Shown here: positions 40,297-49,657 of the stretch, in pieces
Layout: the number at the start of each line of letters is the position of its first letter
Position numbering within the stretch: position 1 is the stretch's first letter
DNA from: Aquibacillus rhizosphaerae
GTDB taxonomy: Bacteria; Bacillota; Bacilli; Bacillales; Amphibacillaceae
Assembly (NCBI RefSeq): GCF_030282825.1
Contig: NZ_JASTZU010000053.1
Span: 1-50,941 of the forward strand
DNA: 50,941 bases
Direction of reading: 5' to 3'
The notes under the pieces: model-generated
Database searches by the model: none
Told to the model about the DNA's origin: nothing
Seen by the model: only the letters and a program-made list of their open reading frames with translations
Translations under genes and position numbers: made by a program

Positions 40297-41520
40297 ATGG
40301 TTAGTGTAAGCAGAACTTTCTTTTTTATTAAACAATATCAAAAACAGCTACAAAAGAAGTGGAAGTCTCTTCCTCTTCTTTTGCTGTTTCCAATTCTCAT
40401 CATAGGCTTGTGCTTTTTTGTTGTTGTGTCCTTTTTTCTACCGGAAGAAGAACAGGCAATCGAAATAGGATTAGTCGATTTAGATGGGTCGGACGAGACA
40501 ACAATGCTTGTAGATATGATTGATGATGCCACCTTACTTGGGTCTTTTATACATATAAAAAAATACACCGAACAAGAAGCCGAAAAAGCGATAGATACGG
40601 ATAAAGTTAGTGCTTATATTACGTTTCCAGAGAATTTTACAGCAGATCTATTTCAAGGTCGTTCCGTTGAAGTGCCGATAATCGGAAATTCCAATAACCC
40701 AGTGGAAAGTTATATAATTAACGAATTAATTAACAGTATGACACGGTATATTGCATCTGCGCAGGCGAATATTCTTACCATTAACCAATATGCAAAGCAG
40801 CTGCCTATGGAGGAAAAGGAAAGAGAAGAGATGCTTTTTCAACAGTTTAGTCAGTTTATGCTCTACACACTATCCAAAGATAAAACAGTTCATGAAGAAG
40901 AAATTACGAACTTAACCACGTCTTCTCCCACTCATTATTACTCACTTGCTGGATGGTTTGTATTGATTACGATATGGATGCTTGGAATGTATATCCTATT
41001 AGGAAAAGAAGAAGGATCGGCGATGTGGAACAGGATGAAGTTATACGGAGTTACGCTATTACAAAGAATAACCTCCCGTATATTAGTCTCTCTATTCTAC
41101 GGGCTTCTCCTTGCAATGGTTGGGTTTTATTTGTTTATTTCAGTGATGGATATAGAATTTTACTGGAATGATTACCTTCGTATTGCAATCTTAATCAGCT
41201 TATATAGTGTGATTTTTCTAATTGGATTGGCATTAATTGACCTTTTATTTTCATCTAAAAAAGTATCCTTGATTACACAGATTTGCTACACAGGACTTGT
41301 GTTGTTCCTTAGTGGAGCGATTATACCTTCTTTATATTTTCCGGAAAAAGTAAAAATAGTGGTGCCGTATCTTTTCTCAAACCAAGCCTTTCAGTGGTTA
41401 ACAGAAGTTGCGATTGATGGACGGCTGTATGCGGATTATATGGTATTAATCTTGATAGCTGCAGCTAGTTTATGCCTGTTGATTGCCTGCTCCATGTGGA
41501 AGGAGCGTGTAGAATCATGA
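40297..41520 (+). CDS. ABC-2 type permease, first subunit
   Basis: 407 residues. One N-terminal helix (LLLLFPILIIGLCFFVVVSFFL), a ~180-residue extracytoplasmic domain, then five to six helices, the ABC-2/YhgE-like permease layout. The ATG at 40297 has GGAAG upstream. It overlaps the next permease by 4 bp (ATGA). Probably a heterodimer with the next gene product; cargo unknown. Confidence 0.85.
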   Translation: MVSVSRTFFFIKQYQKQLQKKWKSLPLLLLFPILIIGLCFFVVVSFFLPEEEQAIEIGLVDLDGSDETTMLVDMIDDATLLGSFIHIKKYTEQEAEKAIDTDKVSAYITFPENFTADLFQGRSVEVPIIGNSNNPVESYIINELINSMTRYIASAQANILTINQYAKQLPMEEKEREEMLFQQFSQFMLYTLSKDKTVHEEEITNLTTSSPTHYYSLAGWFVLITIWMLGMYILLGKEEGSAMWNRMKLYGVTLLQRITSRILVSLFYGLLLAMVGFYLFISVMDIEFYWNDYLRIAILISLYSVIFLIGLALIDLLFSSKKVSLITQICYTGLVLFLSGAIIPSLYFPEKVKIVVPYLFSNQAFQWLTEVAIDGRLYADYMVLILIAAASLCLLIACSMWKERVES

Positions 41521-42653
41521 AATCTATACTGATGACAAGGTGGATGCATTGGCGTAAACAATGGTTAAGTTTAATTGTATGGCTACTGTTACCGATTTTA
41601 GCAACAGCAGTATTTATTACAGTAGCCGATCAGTGGCAGGAGGACACGAAAATTCCTATTGGACTGGTCGTGGAGGATGACTCCACAATGGCAGAAGCGT
41701 TAGTCCAATCGATCGGAAGTACGTCACTTCTTCAAATTGAAAGAATGGATAAGAATCAAGCGCTAGTAAAGCTTGAACAACATGAGTTAGATAGTGTGTT
41801 TGTTATTGAGGATGGATACCAAGATAATATAAAGGAAAATAATCGGAATGAGGTCATCACAGCTTATTCTTCTGATATGTCAATTGCTTATATGCCAGCA
41901 AAAGAAACGGTTGCATCATATGTACAACAGGATGCAGGAAGCTCAAAAGCGGCACTTACAATCAAAGAGATGGTTGCAGAATACGATACAGAGATGACCT
42001 GGACGTGGGAAGAAATTGTTGAGACAAGTAATCAAATACGTAAAGAACAGTCGCTACTACATTCCAGTTTTTCTTTTTATAATCAGAAAAATCCTATTGA
42101 AGGAACCAAGGAGATTTCCTTGTGGAATATATGGGGTGTTTGGTCCTTATTTGCCTTCTTTACCACCTTTTTTATCTTTGATTGGGTAATTAAAGAGAAA
42201 CAATCGCGTATTAAAGTGAGGCTTTCTCTGCTTCGTTTCTCTTTTAAAGCATACTTGTTAAAGAATTGGTGCATTTATCTAGCACTATTTATTCTATTTG
42301 ATTTGATTAATGCTAGTGTACTAGTCGTCTATTTTGATCAACCGGTAGAGGGCTCACAAATGTTGGCGATGATTGGGTTTCGACTGACGATGTGTATGGC
42401 TGCCTTTTTATTTGCACAATGCTTCAAAACAAGCTTTTATTACTATATAGCAGTCATACCTGTTACCCTTTTTATGGCTATTATTGGAGGGGCATTGATT
42501 CCGATTGATGGATTATCGAAGGACTGGTCGTGGATTACCTACTTAAGTCCAATCCAAGCCTTTTTAGAAGGGAATATGGTTAGTGGCTGGATGATTGTTC
42601 TACTCATAATTTTCTTTATTTGGTATTGGAGAAAGGAGAAGGCCTATGCTTAA
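41517..42653 (+). CDS. ABC-2 type permease, second subunit
   Basis: 378 residues with the same layout as its neighbour: N-terminal helix (LSLIVWLLLPILATAVFITVA), a large outside domain, and C-terminal helices ending FLEGNMVSGWMIVLLIIFFIWYW. Start 41517 overlaps the previous stop (ATGA) and has GGAG 12 bases before. Its end overlaps the ATPase start by 8 bp. Such couplings argue for a fixed stoichiometry complex. Confidence 0.85.
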   Translation: MKSILMTRWMHWRKQWLSLIVWLLLPILATAVFITVADQWQEDTKIPIGLVVEDDSTMAEALVQSIGSTSLLQIERMDKNQALVKLEQHELDSVFVIEDGYQDNIKENNRNEVITAYSSDMSIAYMPAKETVASYVQQDAGSSKAALTIKEMVAEYDTEMTWTWEEIVETSNQIRKEQSLLHSSFSFYNQKNPIEGTKEISLWNIWGVWSLFAFFTTFFIFDWVIKEKQSRIKVRLSLLRFSFKAYLLKNWCIYLALFILFDLINASVLVVYFDQPVEGSQMLAMIGFRLTMCMAAFLFAQCFKTSFYYYIAVIPVTLFMAIIGGALIPIDGLSKDWSWITYLSPIQAFLEGNMVSGWMIVLLIIFFIWYWRKEKAYA

Positions 42654-43317
42654 AGTCGAAGCTTTATCGAAGCACTATGGTTCGAAAAAAGTGCTATCAG
42701 ATGTTTCGTTTCAAATAAATCCGGGAGAAGTTGTAGGTCTCGTTGGTGAGAACGGAGCTGGTAAATCAACCTTACTTAATATACTAGCTACACTTATTTC
42801 TCCCGATAAGGGCAACCTTAGTTTTGATGATCATAGCTACGATTCAGATCTACAGAAGGTTAGAAAGAAAATTGGTTATATTCCACAGGATATTGCGGTA
42901 TGGGAGGATTTCACAGTAGAGGAGAATATGGTTTTCTTCGAACAGTTATCTTGGAAGAAAAAGTCCAAGGCAGAGCTGCGCCAGCTGTGTCAGAATATGA
43001 AGCTTGAACAATGGAAGGAAAAAACGCAGTCGCTATCTGGTGGGATGAAGCGGAAATTGAATATCGCGATTAGCCTTATTCATGATCCAGATATCCTTTT
43101 GTTAGATGAGCCAACTGTTGGGATCGATTTAAAATCGAGAAAAGAAATTGGTAGCTATTTACATGGTTTAGCCAAACATGAAGGAAAGACCGTTATTTAT
43201 ACATCGCATGATATGGAAGAAATACTGTCCTTCTGTGACCGCGTTTACTGTATTGGTGAGGACCCTTTTTATAAGGAATTACTTGAAGAGAATGGAAAGC
43301 TAGTGCAAGTGTTATAG
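42646..43317 (+). CDS. ABC transporter ATP-binding protein
   Basis: 223 residues. Walker A GENGAGKST at 34-42, Q-loop PQDIAVWEDF, signature LSGGMKRK near 134, Walker B DILLLDEPTVGID, H-loop TSHDMEE. The compact size and lack of extension fit an exporter of the CcmA type driving the two upstream permeases. AAAGGAG before the ATG. Last gene of the operon, ended by the terminator at 43331-43371. Confidence 0.93.
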   Translation: MLKVEALSKHYGSKKVLSDVSFQINPGEVVGLVGENGAGKSTLLNILATLISPDKGNLSFDDHSYDSDLQKVRKKIGYIPQDIAVWEDFTVEENMVFFEQLSWKKKSKAELRQLCQNMKLEQWKEKTQSLSGGMKRKLNIAISLIHDPDILLLDEPTVGIDLKSRKEIGSYLHGLAKHEGKTVIYTSHDMEEILSFCDRVYCIGEDPFYKELLEENGKLVQVL

Positions 43318-43330
43318 TCTTAGTAATGTT

Positions 43331-43371
43331 AGAGCTTTTGTATTTTTTGATACAAGGCTCTATTTTTTATT
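43331..43371 (+). terminator. Terminator of the exporter operon
   Basis: AGAGC-TTTTGTAT ... ATACAA-GGCTCT stem and ATTTTTTATT tail. Confidence 0.75.
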
Positions 43372-43514
43372 AGTTTTAAAAGAACAAAAGACACGAATAA
43401 ACTAATATTTTATTATTCACATCTTTACATAATACTTTGAAGTGACAAAAAAGAGAGGTACTAGACACCGCCTGTTTTTTTGAGAATGCTGTCGAAAAGT
43501 ATAATAGTTAAAAT

Positions 43515-43543
43515 TGAAACTTATTATTGTGATGTGTCGTATA
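43515..43543 (+). promoter_or_regulatory. Sigma-W-type ECF promoter of spo0M
   Basis: TGAAAC (43515-43520), 17 bases, CGTATA (43538-43543), the sigma-W consensus. In B. subtilis spo0M is a sigma-W target (established), so the match is expected. Confidence 0.75.
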
Positions 43544-43613
43544 TACTGGGAAAGAAAGAGAATTTAACGTGTTGGCAGAGATAATCTGTATTTATCATGA
43601 AGGAGGATGGTTT

Positions 43614-44372
43614 ATGCTAAAAAAATGGCTAGCAAGTGTTGGAATTGGTAATACAAAGATTGATACACAGTTAGATGATGACAAGCTAATACCTGGTGAG
43701 ATCTTTAGTGGAAAAGTTGTGATGCAAGGTGGGAATACTGAACAGCAAGTTGACCGAATTTATCTTTATGTCATGACAGAAGCGCTTAGAGAAAGAGACG
43801 ACAAGAAATTCTATGAAAAAGTTGTGCTGGAAAAGTTCGCCTTAGCCGATTTTTTTACAATTGGAGCAGGGGAAAACCGTGAAGTAGAGTTTAACTTTAC
43901 CTTACCACTGAACACGCCTCCAACTTTAGGACGTACAAAAGTTTGGATTCAGACTGGTTTAGATGTGCCAGCAGCAATAGATCCAAAAGATATAGATTTT
44001 CTCTCTGTAGAAGCTCACCCAACTATGCGGACTGTATTAGATGCATTAACAAATGAATTAGACTTTCAATTATACAAAGTGGATATGGAATACTCGAAAA
44101 GGTATGACTACATACAGGAATTCGAATTCCGTCCGAGTAGAGAGTTTAGGGCAGATTTGGATGAGTTAGAGGTGTATTTCTTTTTAGCCTCTAATCAGGT
44201 GGAATTAGTTCTTCAAGTAGATCGTCGCGCTAAGGGTATCGGTGGATTTTTTGCAGAAGCGTTGGAGATGGATGAGAGTTATACAAGACTCACTCTCTCA
44301 CATAATGAATTAGAACAAGGCACAGCCTATGTTGCTGATAGATTAAGAGATACGATTAGGCAATTCATTTAA
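43614..44372 (+). CDS. spo0M: Sporulation-control protein Spo0M
   Basis: 252 residues (the B. subtilis protein is 258). The N-terminal arrestin-like beta sandwich reads KIDTQLDDDKLIPGEIFSGKVVMQGG...RIYLYVMTEALRERD, then EFNFTLPLNTPPTLGRTKVWIQTGLDVPAAIDPKDIDFLSV. The C-terminal part holds YDYIQEFEFRPS and a hydrophobic-lined tail. Spo0M links sporulation onset with cell division; the arrestin-type fold suggests a scaffold. ATG 43614 follows GAAGGAGG by 8 bases; a frame start 45 bases upstream is unsupported. Preceded by a sigma-W-type promoter. Confidence 0.92.
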   Translation: MLKKWLASVGIGNTKIDTQLDDDKLIPGEIFSGKVVMQGGNTEQQVDRIYLYVMTEALRERDDKKFYEKVVLEKFALADFFTIGAGENREVEFNFTLPLNTPPTLGRTKVWIQTGLDVPAAIDPKDIDFLSVEAHPTMRTVLDALTNELDFQLYKVDMEYSKRYDYIQEFEFRPSREFRADLDELEVYFFLASNQVELVLQVDRRAKGIGGFFAEALEMDESYTRLTLSHNELEQGTAYVADRLRDTIRQFI

Positions 44373-44446
44373 ATCATATCTTGGTGAAAAAGATTATAAG
44401 GTAAAAACTTATTAAGCCGCAAATCTTTCTAAGAGGAGCTGAAAAA

Positions 44447-44644
44447 ATGGTTGTTGTTATTTTTATCTCAGTATGTGTAATTATTGGGATACTCATAAAA
44501 AGTGTTAGTGGATCAGGCAATAACTATCAAAGTGGAGATATACATTCCCACAACCATAATTCGTCAAACAATAGCTATCATTCTTTGTCGGATGATAATC
44601 ACGACTTTTTTGATGGAGGAGATGGTGGAGGCGGAAGTGATTAG
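44447..44644 (+). CDS. Small His/Gly-rich membrane-anchored protein
   Basis: 65 residues. One N-terminal transmembrane helix (VVVIFISVCVIIGILIKSV) then a low-complexity tail with histidine and asparagine clusters (HSHNHNSSNN), acidic residues and a glycine-rich end (GGDGGGGSD). AGAGGAG about 9 bases before the ATG supports expression. It may bind metals or sit at the membrane face; similar short tails occur in uncharacterised Bacillaceae proteins. 75 bp after spo0M, so possibly its partner. Confidence 0.6.
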   Translation: MVVVIFISVCVIIGILIKSVSGSGNNYQSGDIHSHNHNSSNNSYHSLSDDNHDFFDGGDGGGGSD

Positions 44645-44711
44645 TTTTGACTCCCATTATGAAATATTTAAAGCAATAATGAATGTGTTGGAACTAATTA
44701 AACAATAATTT

Positions 44712-44743
44712 GTCTATCCTGTAACTGTGGATAGGCTTTTTTA
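44712..44743 (+). terminator. Terminator after the small His-rich gene
   Basis: GTCTATCC ... GGATAGGC stem plus TTTTTT; it ends the spo0M transcript. Confidence 0.7.
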
Positions 44744-44774
44744 TATCAAAAAGAGCAATCCCTCTAGTATAAAA

Positions 44775-44800
44775 GGGAGCAGAGAACCGCCCCTGCTTCC
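44775..44800. repeat. Dispersed palindromic repeat at the TetR gene 3' end
   Basis: GGGAGCAGAGAACCG then CCCCTGCTTCC. It abuts the stop codon of the minus-strand TetR gene and may terminate it. Confidence 0.75.
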
Positions 44801-45366
44801 TACTGCAAATAAGATAGTCCTTTATTGGTGAGGTTGTTAATGAGTTCGGCTATTTCCTTTGGTGTTTTATCCATTCCATTTTTTAGCCAATTTTCTAAAA
44901 TATGAATGCTACCACTAATTGTGAATATACTTACATATTCGGAGATTTCTGAATCGATTGGATAGGCGGATAACCAATTTTTTACCGTGTGATCACTTGC
45001 GACCATCATCACGCGCTTCTTGAATCCTGAATCCCCATGTTCACTAAATAGCGTTGTGCAAACATCACTGTTTTCTGCCACGTATTCAACAATCTTTTCT
45101 GTCATTTGTAGTGTTTGGTCATCTTGATTGTAATTGTAGGACGTAAGTGTTTCATTCATATCTGCGATAATTTCTTCCTCTATTTGATTAAGAAGGTCAA
45201 ACTGATCCATATAATGAGAGTAGAATGTTGACCTGTTGATGTCTGCAAGTGTACATATTTCTTTAACTGTCACAGTTGAAATGGATTTTTCTTTTAACAA
45301 CTTCATTAAACTTTCCTTCAAAACCATTCGCGTATATTTTTTCCGTCTATCAAGCTTAGAATGCAA
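44800..45366 (-). CDS. TetR/AcrR family transcriptional regulator
   Basis: 188 residues from a TTG start (LHSKLDRRKKYTRMVLKESLMKLLKEK) that follows AGAGGTG by 8 bases; the frame is open upstream but lacks an RBS. The N-terminal helix-turn-helix is VTVKEICTLADINRSTFYSHYMDQFDLL, typical TetR. The C-terminal regulatory part (~120 residues) is helical, with ENSDVCTTLFSEHGDSGF matching the TetR_C type found beside MMPL exporters. Divergent from the MMPL gene, with an operator-like palindrome overlapping that promoter, so it most likely represses it. Confidence 0.88.
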   Translation of the reverse strand: MHSKLDRRKKYTRMVLKESLMKLLKEKSISTVTVKEICTLADINRSTFYSHYMDQFDLLNQIEEEIIADMNETLTSYNYNQDDQTLQMTEKIVEYVAENSDVCTTLFSEHGDSGFKKRVMMVASDHTVKNWLSAYPIDSEISEYVSIFTISGSIHILENWLKNGMDKTPKEIAELINNLTNKGLSYLQ

Positions 45367-45448
45367 ACGCTGACACCTCTTTTTCTTTTCAATTATCCAA
45401 CAAAAATAACGTTTGTGTTGTGAAAATAACACATGATAATAAACTGTT

Positions 45449-45479
45449 TGTTGAATATCCAACACGGTGTCATTATAAT
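45449..45479 (+). promoter_or_regulatory. MMPL promoter with TetR operator
   Basis: TTGAAT (45451-45456), 17 bases, TATAAT (45474-45479). TGTTGAATATCCAACA (45449-45464) is a 14/16 palindrome covering the -35 box. A matching half-site TATCCAACA is at 45395-45403. This is the expected position for repression by the divergent TetR protein. Confidence 0.6.
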
Positions 45480-45507
45480 GGGAAAGGTAAATCAATGCAA
45501 GAAGGGG

Positions 45508-47568
45508 ATGGTTTCGATCGACATAGCAGCACGAATATTAAAACATAAAAAGTCAGTTGTTATTACTTTTATAATTATTGCCGTCGTCAGTTCTATCGCG
45601 CAATTTTTTGTGTCGGTCAATTACAATATGGTAGATTACTTGCCAGATGATGCGCGATCAACAACTGCAATGGACATCATGGAAGAAGAGTTTGATGGCT
45701 CTGTTGCAAATACAAGAGTCATGATCAACGACGTTACGGTCCAAGAGGCACTCCAAGTTAAAGAAGAGCTTGCAGCCATTGATGGAGTGAACAATGTAAC
45801 GTGGTTAGATGATGCGATTGATATAAAAACCCCGCTAGAAATAGCTGATAAGGATACGGTTGAAACCTATTACAAGGATGAAAAAGCGATTATTTCCTTC
45901 AGTATTCGAGATGGTGAAGAGGTACAAATAACCAATGAAATCTATGAATTAATTGGTGAGGAAAATGCCATGGCAGGAGAGGCGCTTGATACGGCTATCT
46001 CTCAAGAAATGGCTGGATCCGAATCGATGTATGCAGCGGCATTGTTAGTCCCAATTATTATTCTAATTTTAGTCATTTCTACAACTTCATGGTTAGAACC
46101 GTTGTTTTTCCTGACAGCGATTGGAGTCTCCGTTCTGATTAATTTAGGAACAAATATTTTTGTCGGAGAAGTCTCCTTTGTAACCCAATCGGTTGCACCA
46201 ATCCTGCAACTTGCGGTCTCACTCGATTATGCGATTTTCTTGCTGCATAGTTTTTCAGATTACCGGAAAAAAATGGCGGATCCTAATGAAGCGATGGCGC
46301 TCGCCATTAAAAAATCGTTCCCTGCGATTGCAGCTAGTGCAGCGACGACCTTTTTTGGCTTTATGGCATTAACATTCATGAACTTTGAGATTGGTTCTGA
46401 CTTAGGATTAAATCTTGTCAAAGGGATTGTGTTGAGCTTCGTAAGTGTGATGGTATTTTTACCAGCACTAACGCTTTTATTTTATAAATGGATTGATAAA
46501 ACACAGCACAAACCGTTGCTTCCAAGTATAAGAAAAATCGGTAATAGTGTTGTTAAAATAAGAATACCTGCATTGATACTCGTATTCCTGCTAGTTGTTC
46601 CGGCATTTTTAGCACAGAGTAACACGACTTTTACTTACGGGACTGGGGGGCATCCAGAGGAAACGCGGGCTGGTAGTGACCAAATTAAAGTCGAAGAGAC
46701 ATTTGGAAAATATACTCCCTTGGTGTTACTCGTTCCAAGAGGGGATGTCGCCAAGGAAGAAGAGCTTGTACAAGAACTAGAAACGCTCGAGCCGGTGACA
46801 AGTGTGCTTGCTTATGTCAATACAGTCGGTTCGGCAATTCCGCCGGAGTATTTGGACGAATCAATAACCGAGCAATTTTATTCAGAAAATTACAGTCGAA
46901 TCATTCTTCATACGGACGCAGGAGCAGAAGGTGACGAGGCCTTTTCATTAGTTGAAACGGTGCAGGCGACAGCTTCTGACTATTATAGTGATGATGCTTA
47001 TTCCCTCGGGGAGAGTGTAACTTTATATGATATGAAACAGGTTGTCCAAAAAGATAATACAGTTGTAAACTTGCTGACAATTATCGCGATTGCACTTGTG
47101 CTGTTGGTGACATTTAAATCAGTTTCTATTCCGCTCGTGCTGCTACTTACGATTCAATCTGCAGTATGGATTAATTTAGCTGTTCCTTACTTTACAGATT
47201 CACCTTTGGTTTATGTGGGATATTTGATTGTCAGCACCGTACAGCTTGCCGCAACGGTCGATTATGCGATTCTTCTCATGGAAGCTTATAAAGAGAATCG
47301 AAGGGAAATGACAGCTTTAGAAGCCATTAAGAAAACAATCGGTGAGAAAATATTTTCGATTGCCATTTCAGCTTCGATTTTATCAAGTGTTGGCTTTATT
47401 TTATGGATAACGTCAACGAATCCGATTGTAGGATCAATTGGATTATTGCTTGGAAGGGGAGCGTTACTTGCGTTTATTATGGTTGTTTGTTTCCTTCCTG
47501 CCATGCTTTTAGTGTTTGATAAAGTGATTGAAAAAACGACTTGGAAAGCAAATTTTCATAAAAAATAA
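45508..47568 (+). CDS. MMPL/RND family transporter (YdgH-like)
   Basis: About 686 residues, twelve transmembrane helices in two RND repeats, each with a large extracytoplasmic loop (e.g. DYLPDDARSTTAMDIMEEEFDG and PEETRAGSDQIKVEETFGK). The GVSVLINLGTNIF and AVSLDYAIFLLHSFSDYR blocks (second half: ATVDYAILLMEAYKE) are the MMPL proton-relay helices. The start is uncertain: if the TATAAT at 45474 is the promoter, the first usable in-frame ATG is 45508 (poor RBS); others at 45478 and 45433 overlap the promoter. Acts with the secreted gene downstream. Confidence 0.88.
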   Translation: MVSIDIAARILKHKKSVVITFIIIAVVSSIAQFFVSVNYNMVDYLPDDARSTTAMDIMEEEFDGSVANTRVMINDVTVQEALQVKEELAAIDGVNNVTWLDDAIDIKTPLEIADKDTVETYYKDEKAIISFSIRDGEEVQITNEIYELIGEENAMAGEALDTAISQEMAGSESMYAAALLVPIIILILVISTTSWLEPLFFLTAIGVSVLINLGTNIFVGEVSFVTQSVAPILQLAVSLDYAIFLLHSFSDYRKKMADPNEAMALAIKKSFPAIAASAATTFFGFMALTFMNFEIGSDLGLNLVKGIVLSFVSVMVFLPALTLLFYKWIDKTQHKPLLPSIRKIGNSVVKIRIPALILVFLLVVPAFLAQSNTTFTYGTGGHPEETRAGSDQIKVEETFGKYTPLVLLVPRGDVAKEEELVQELETLEPVTSVLAYVNTVGSAIPPEYLDESITEQFYSENYSRIILHTDAGAEGDEAFSLVETVQATASDYYSDDAYSLGESVTLYDMKQVVQKDNTVVNLLTIIAIALVLLVTFKSVSIPLVLLLTIQSAVWINLAVPYFTDSPLVYVGYLIVSTVQLAATVDYAILLMEAYKENRREMTALEAIKKTIGEKIFSIAISASILSSVGFILWITSTNPIVGSIGLLLGRGALLAFIMVVCFLPAMLLVFDKVIEKTTWKANFHKK

Positions 47569-47626
47569 TTCGTGGGATGGAACAAAGCCCCGGCTGAATG
47601 AAAGTTTTAATAAAGGAGAAATGATA

Positions 47627-49435
47627 ATGAGAATAAAACGAATACTTCTTGTCTTTATGGCTACTGTTCTTGTCTTGCCGTCATTTCTAACTGTGTCTCC
47701 CAACAAGGGTATAGCAGCGGAAGATCCATCAGGAGAATATGCTACAAAGGATGAGGTAGTGTACGGGACGCTTAGTGCCACTGGTGAAAAACAAGAGATT
47801 TATATCGTAAATATTTTAGATGTGGTGAAAGCAGGAACCATTGTCGATGAAGGTACGTATTCTAATCTGAAAAATTTAACTGATTTATCGGAAATGGAAC
47901 AAACAGGTGATACAGTCGAATTTACCGCACCAGAGGGTAAATTTTATTATCAAGGGAATAAAAATGATGCACAATTACCATGGAATATTAAGATTTCCTA
48001 CTTATTAGATGGGAAGGAAATAGCTCCAGAGGAACTTGCTGGTAAAGACGGACATGTAGAAATTAACATCCATACGTCTGCCAATGAGAGTGTTGATAAG
48101 GCATTTGTTGAAAACTATCTATTACAAATATCGCTTAACCTAGAACCTGAAATCTTTAACAACATCAAGACTCAAGATGGAATGGTTGCTAATGCAGGTA
48201 AAAACAAACAAGTAACATTTACCGTAATGCCTGAACAAGAAGGTGACCTTAGCATTGAGGCGGATGCGGTTGATTTCGAAATGCAAGGCATGGAAATAGC
48301 AGCCGTTCCACAATCGATGTCGATTGAAGCGCCAGATATGGATGAAATGACTGGGGAAATGAAGTCATTAACCGATGCAATTAAAGAGATAAGTGACGGT
48401 ACTGGGCAATTAAATAACGGTGTTTCCGAATTAAACAACGGTGTAGCGGGCTTGCGAGATGGGTCTGGACAGTTTAAACAGGGAATATCGGATATTAACG
48501 GAGCATCAAACGGACTGATTAATGCTTCTGTATCGATTGATGAAGGTCTAGCTAAGATGAGTAACTCTCTTGGTGAGAGCTTAGGTGAGATGGATTTAAC
48601 CGATTTGAAAGAACTTCCTGAAGGACTTTCGCAATTAGCAGATGGACTTCACCAAACAGCAGATGGATTAACAAAACTAAATGAGAACTACACAAAAGCT
48701 TATAGCGCATTAGATGAAGCTATGATGGCAATTCCTGATCATGAGATAACACCTGACGAGATTGAAGAATTAAAGAAAAGTGATGCAAATAAAGAAGTCG
48801 TTGATCAATTGGTCGAGACGTATACCGCTGCTCGCAAGGCAAAAGGAACCTATGCCGAGGTGAATGAGGCATTCGTTGCTGTGGAACCAACGCTTACAAA
48901 AGTGAGTGGCTCAGTTACGGAAATGGCAAACACAGTCGACGGGATGTCGACGGAGATTGCTTCTTCACTAGAAGGCATGGATATCAAAGCGTCTTTAGCG
49001 GAATTGCAGAGTGGACTGGAGACAATGTCTGCTAACTATAAAGATTTTCATGGTGGACTTGTAAGCTATACGGATGGTGTGGCTCAATTATCCCATTCAT
49101 ATAAAGACGTCCACTCTGGAATCGTAGAGTTGTCAGGTGGAACTGGTGAACTAGAATCTGGTGTAGATGAGCTTGATAACGGTACAGACACATTATATGA
49201 ATCTACCAAAGATATGCCTGAAGAAATGCAAAAGGAAGTTGATCAGATGATTGCTGAATACGATAAATCTGATTTCAATGCCGTATCGTTTGTCTCAGGT
49301 GAAAAAGAGAAGATAAACTCAGTACAGTTTGTGATTAGTACAGAAAGTATTGAGAAAGAAGAACAAGAATCTACTGAAGAGGAAGTAGAAGAAGAAAAGG
49401 GATTCTGGGAACGTTTGATGGATCTTTTTAAATAG
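47627..49435 (+). CDS. YhgE/Pip-like secreted coiled-coil protein
   Basis: 602 residues. Sec signal peptide (MRIKRILLVFMATVLVLPSF, cut after GIAA), a beta-rich region (to about 240), then long Ser/Asn/Gly-rich heptad-like repeats (DGTGQLNNGVSELNNGVAGL, SQLADGLHQTADGLTKL, GTGELESGVDELDNGTDTL) as in the extracytoplasmic domain of YhgE/Pip proteins. It ends with an acidic tail and FWERLMDLFK. It probably forms an extended periplasmic-like partner of the MMPL exporter, bypassing the wall. RBS AAAGGAG 8 bases before ATG 47627; 58 bp after the MMPL gene. Confidence 0.85.
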   Translation: MRIKRILLVFMATVLVLPSFLTVSPNKGIAAEDPSGEYATKDEVVYGTLSATGEKQEIYIVNILDVVKAGTIVDEGTYSNLKNLTDLSEMEQTGDTVEFTAPEGKFYYQGNKNDAQLPWNIKISYLLDGKEIAPEELAGKDGHVEINIHTSANESVDKAFVENYLLQISLNLEPEIFNNIKTQDGMVANAGKNKQVTFTVMPEQEGDLSIEADAVDFEMQGMEIAAVPQSMSIEAPDMDEMTGEMKSLTDAIKEISDGTGQLNNGVSELNNGVAGLRDGSGQFKQGISDINGASNGLINASVSIDEGLAKMSNSLGESLGEMDLTDLKELPEGLSQLADGLHQTADGLTKLNENYTKAYSALDEAMMAIPDHEITPDEIEELKKSDANKEVVDQLVETYTAARKAKGTYAEVNEAFVAVEPTLTKVSGSVTEMANTVDGMSTEIASSLEGMDIKASLAELQSGLETMSANYKDFHGGLVSYTDGVAQLSHSYKDVHSGIVELSGGTGELESGVDELDNGTDTLYESTKDMPEEMQKEVDQMIAEYDKSDFNAVSFVSGEKEKINSVQFVISTESIEKEEQESTEEEVEEEKGFWERLMDLFK

Positions 49436-49460
49436 AAGCAGGGGACGGTTCTCTGCTTCC
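49435..49460. repeat. Dispersed palindromic repeat
   Basis: GAAGCAGGGGACGG then TTCTCTGCTTCC. The first base is the last base of the secreted protein gene's stop codon. Confidence 0.85.
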
Positions 49461-49504
49461 TAATCCCTATAAATCCGGAAGTATTTGATTGTTTAGAATT
49501 CAGG

Positions 49505-49560
49505 AACTACAAGATCTAATAGCCATCTAATGGTTATAATCTTGTAGTTTTTATTTTTTT
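49505..49560 (+). terminator. Rho-independent terminator
   Basis: AACTACAAGAT ... ATCTTGTAGTT stem with a long T-run. Confidence 0.8.
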
Positions 49561-49657
49561 TTTAAGATAAAAAACTCCACCATTAATCCTCCATTAATGC
49601 CATTTTCAGTTTTAAAAAATATATTAATAAAGACTTCAAATGAATAACAGGTATCAA

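Noticed and set aside
44502-44708. Second frame overlapping the His/Gly-rich small gene
   Set aside because: No RBS at its start and its sequence is a frame-shifted image of the supported gene.
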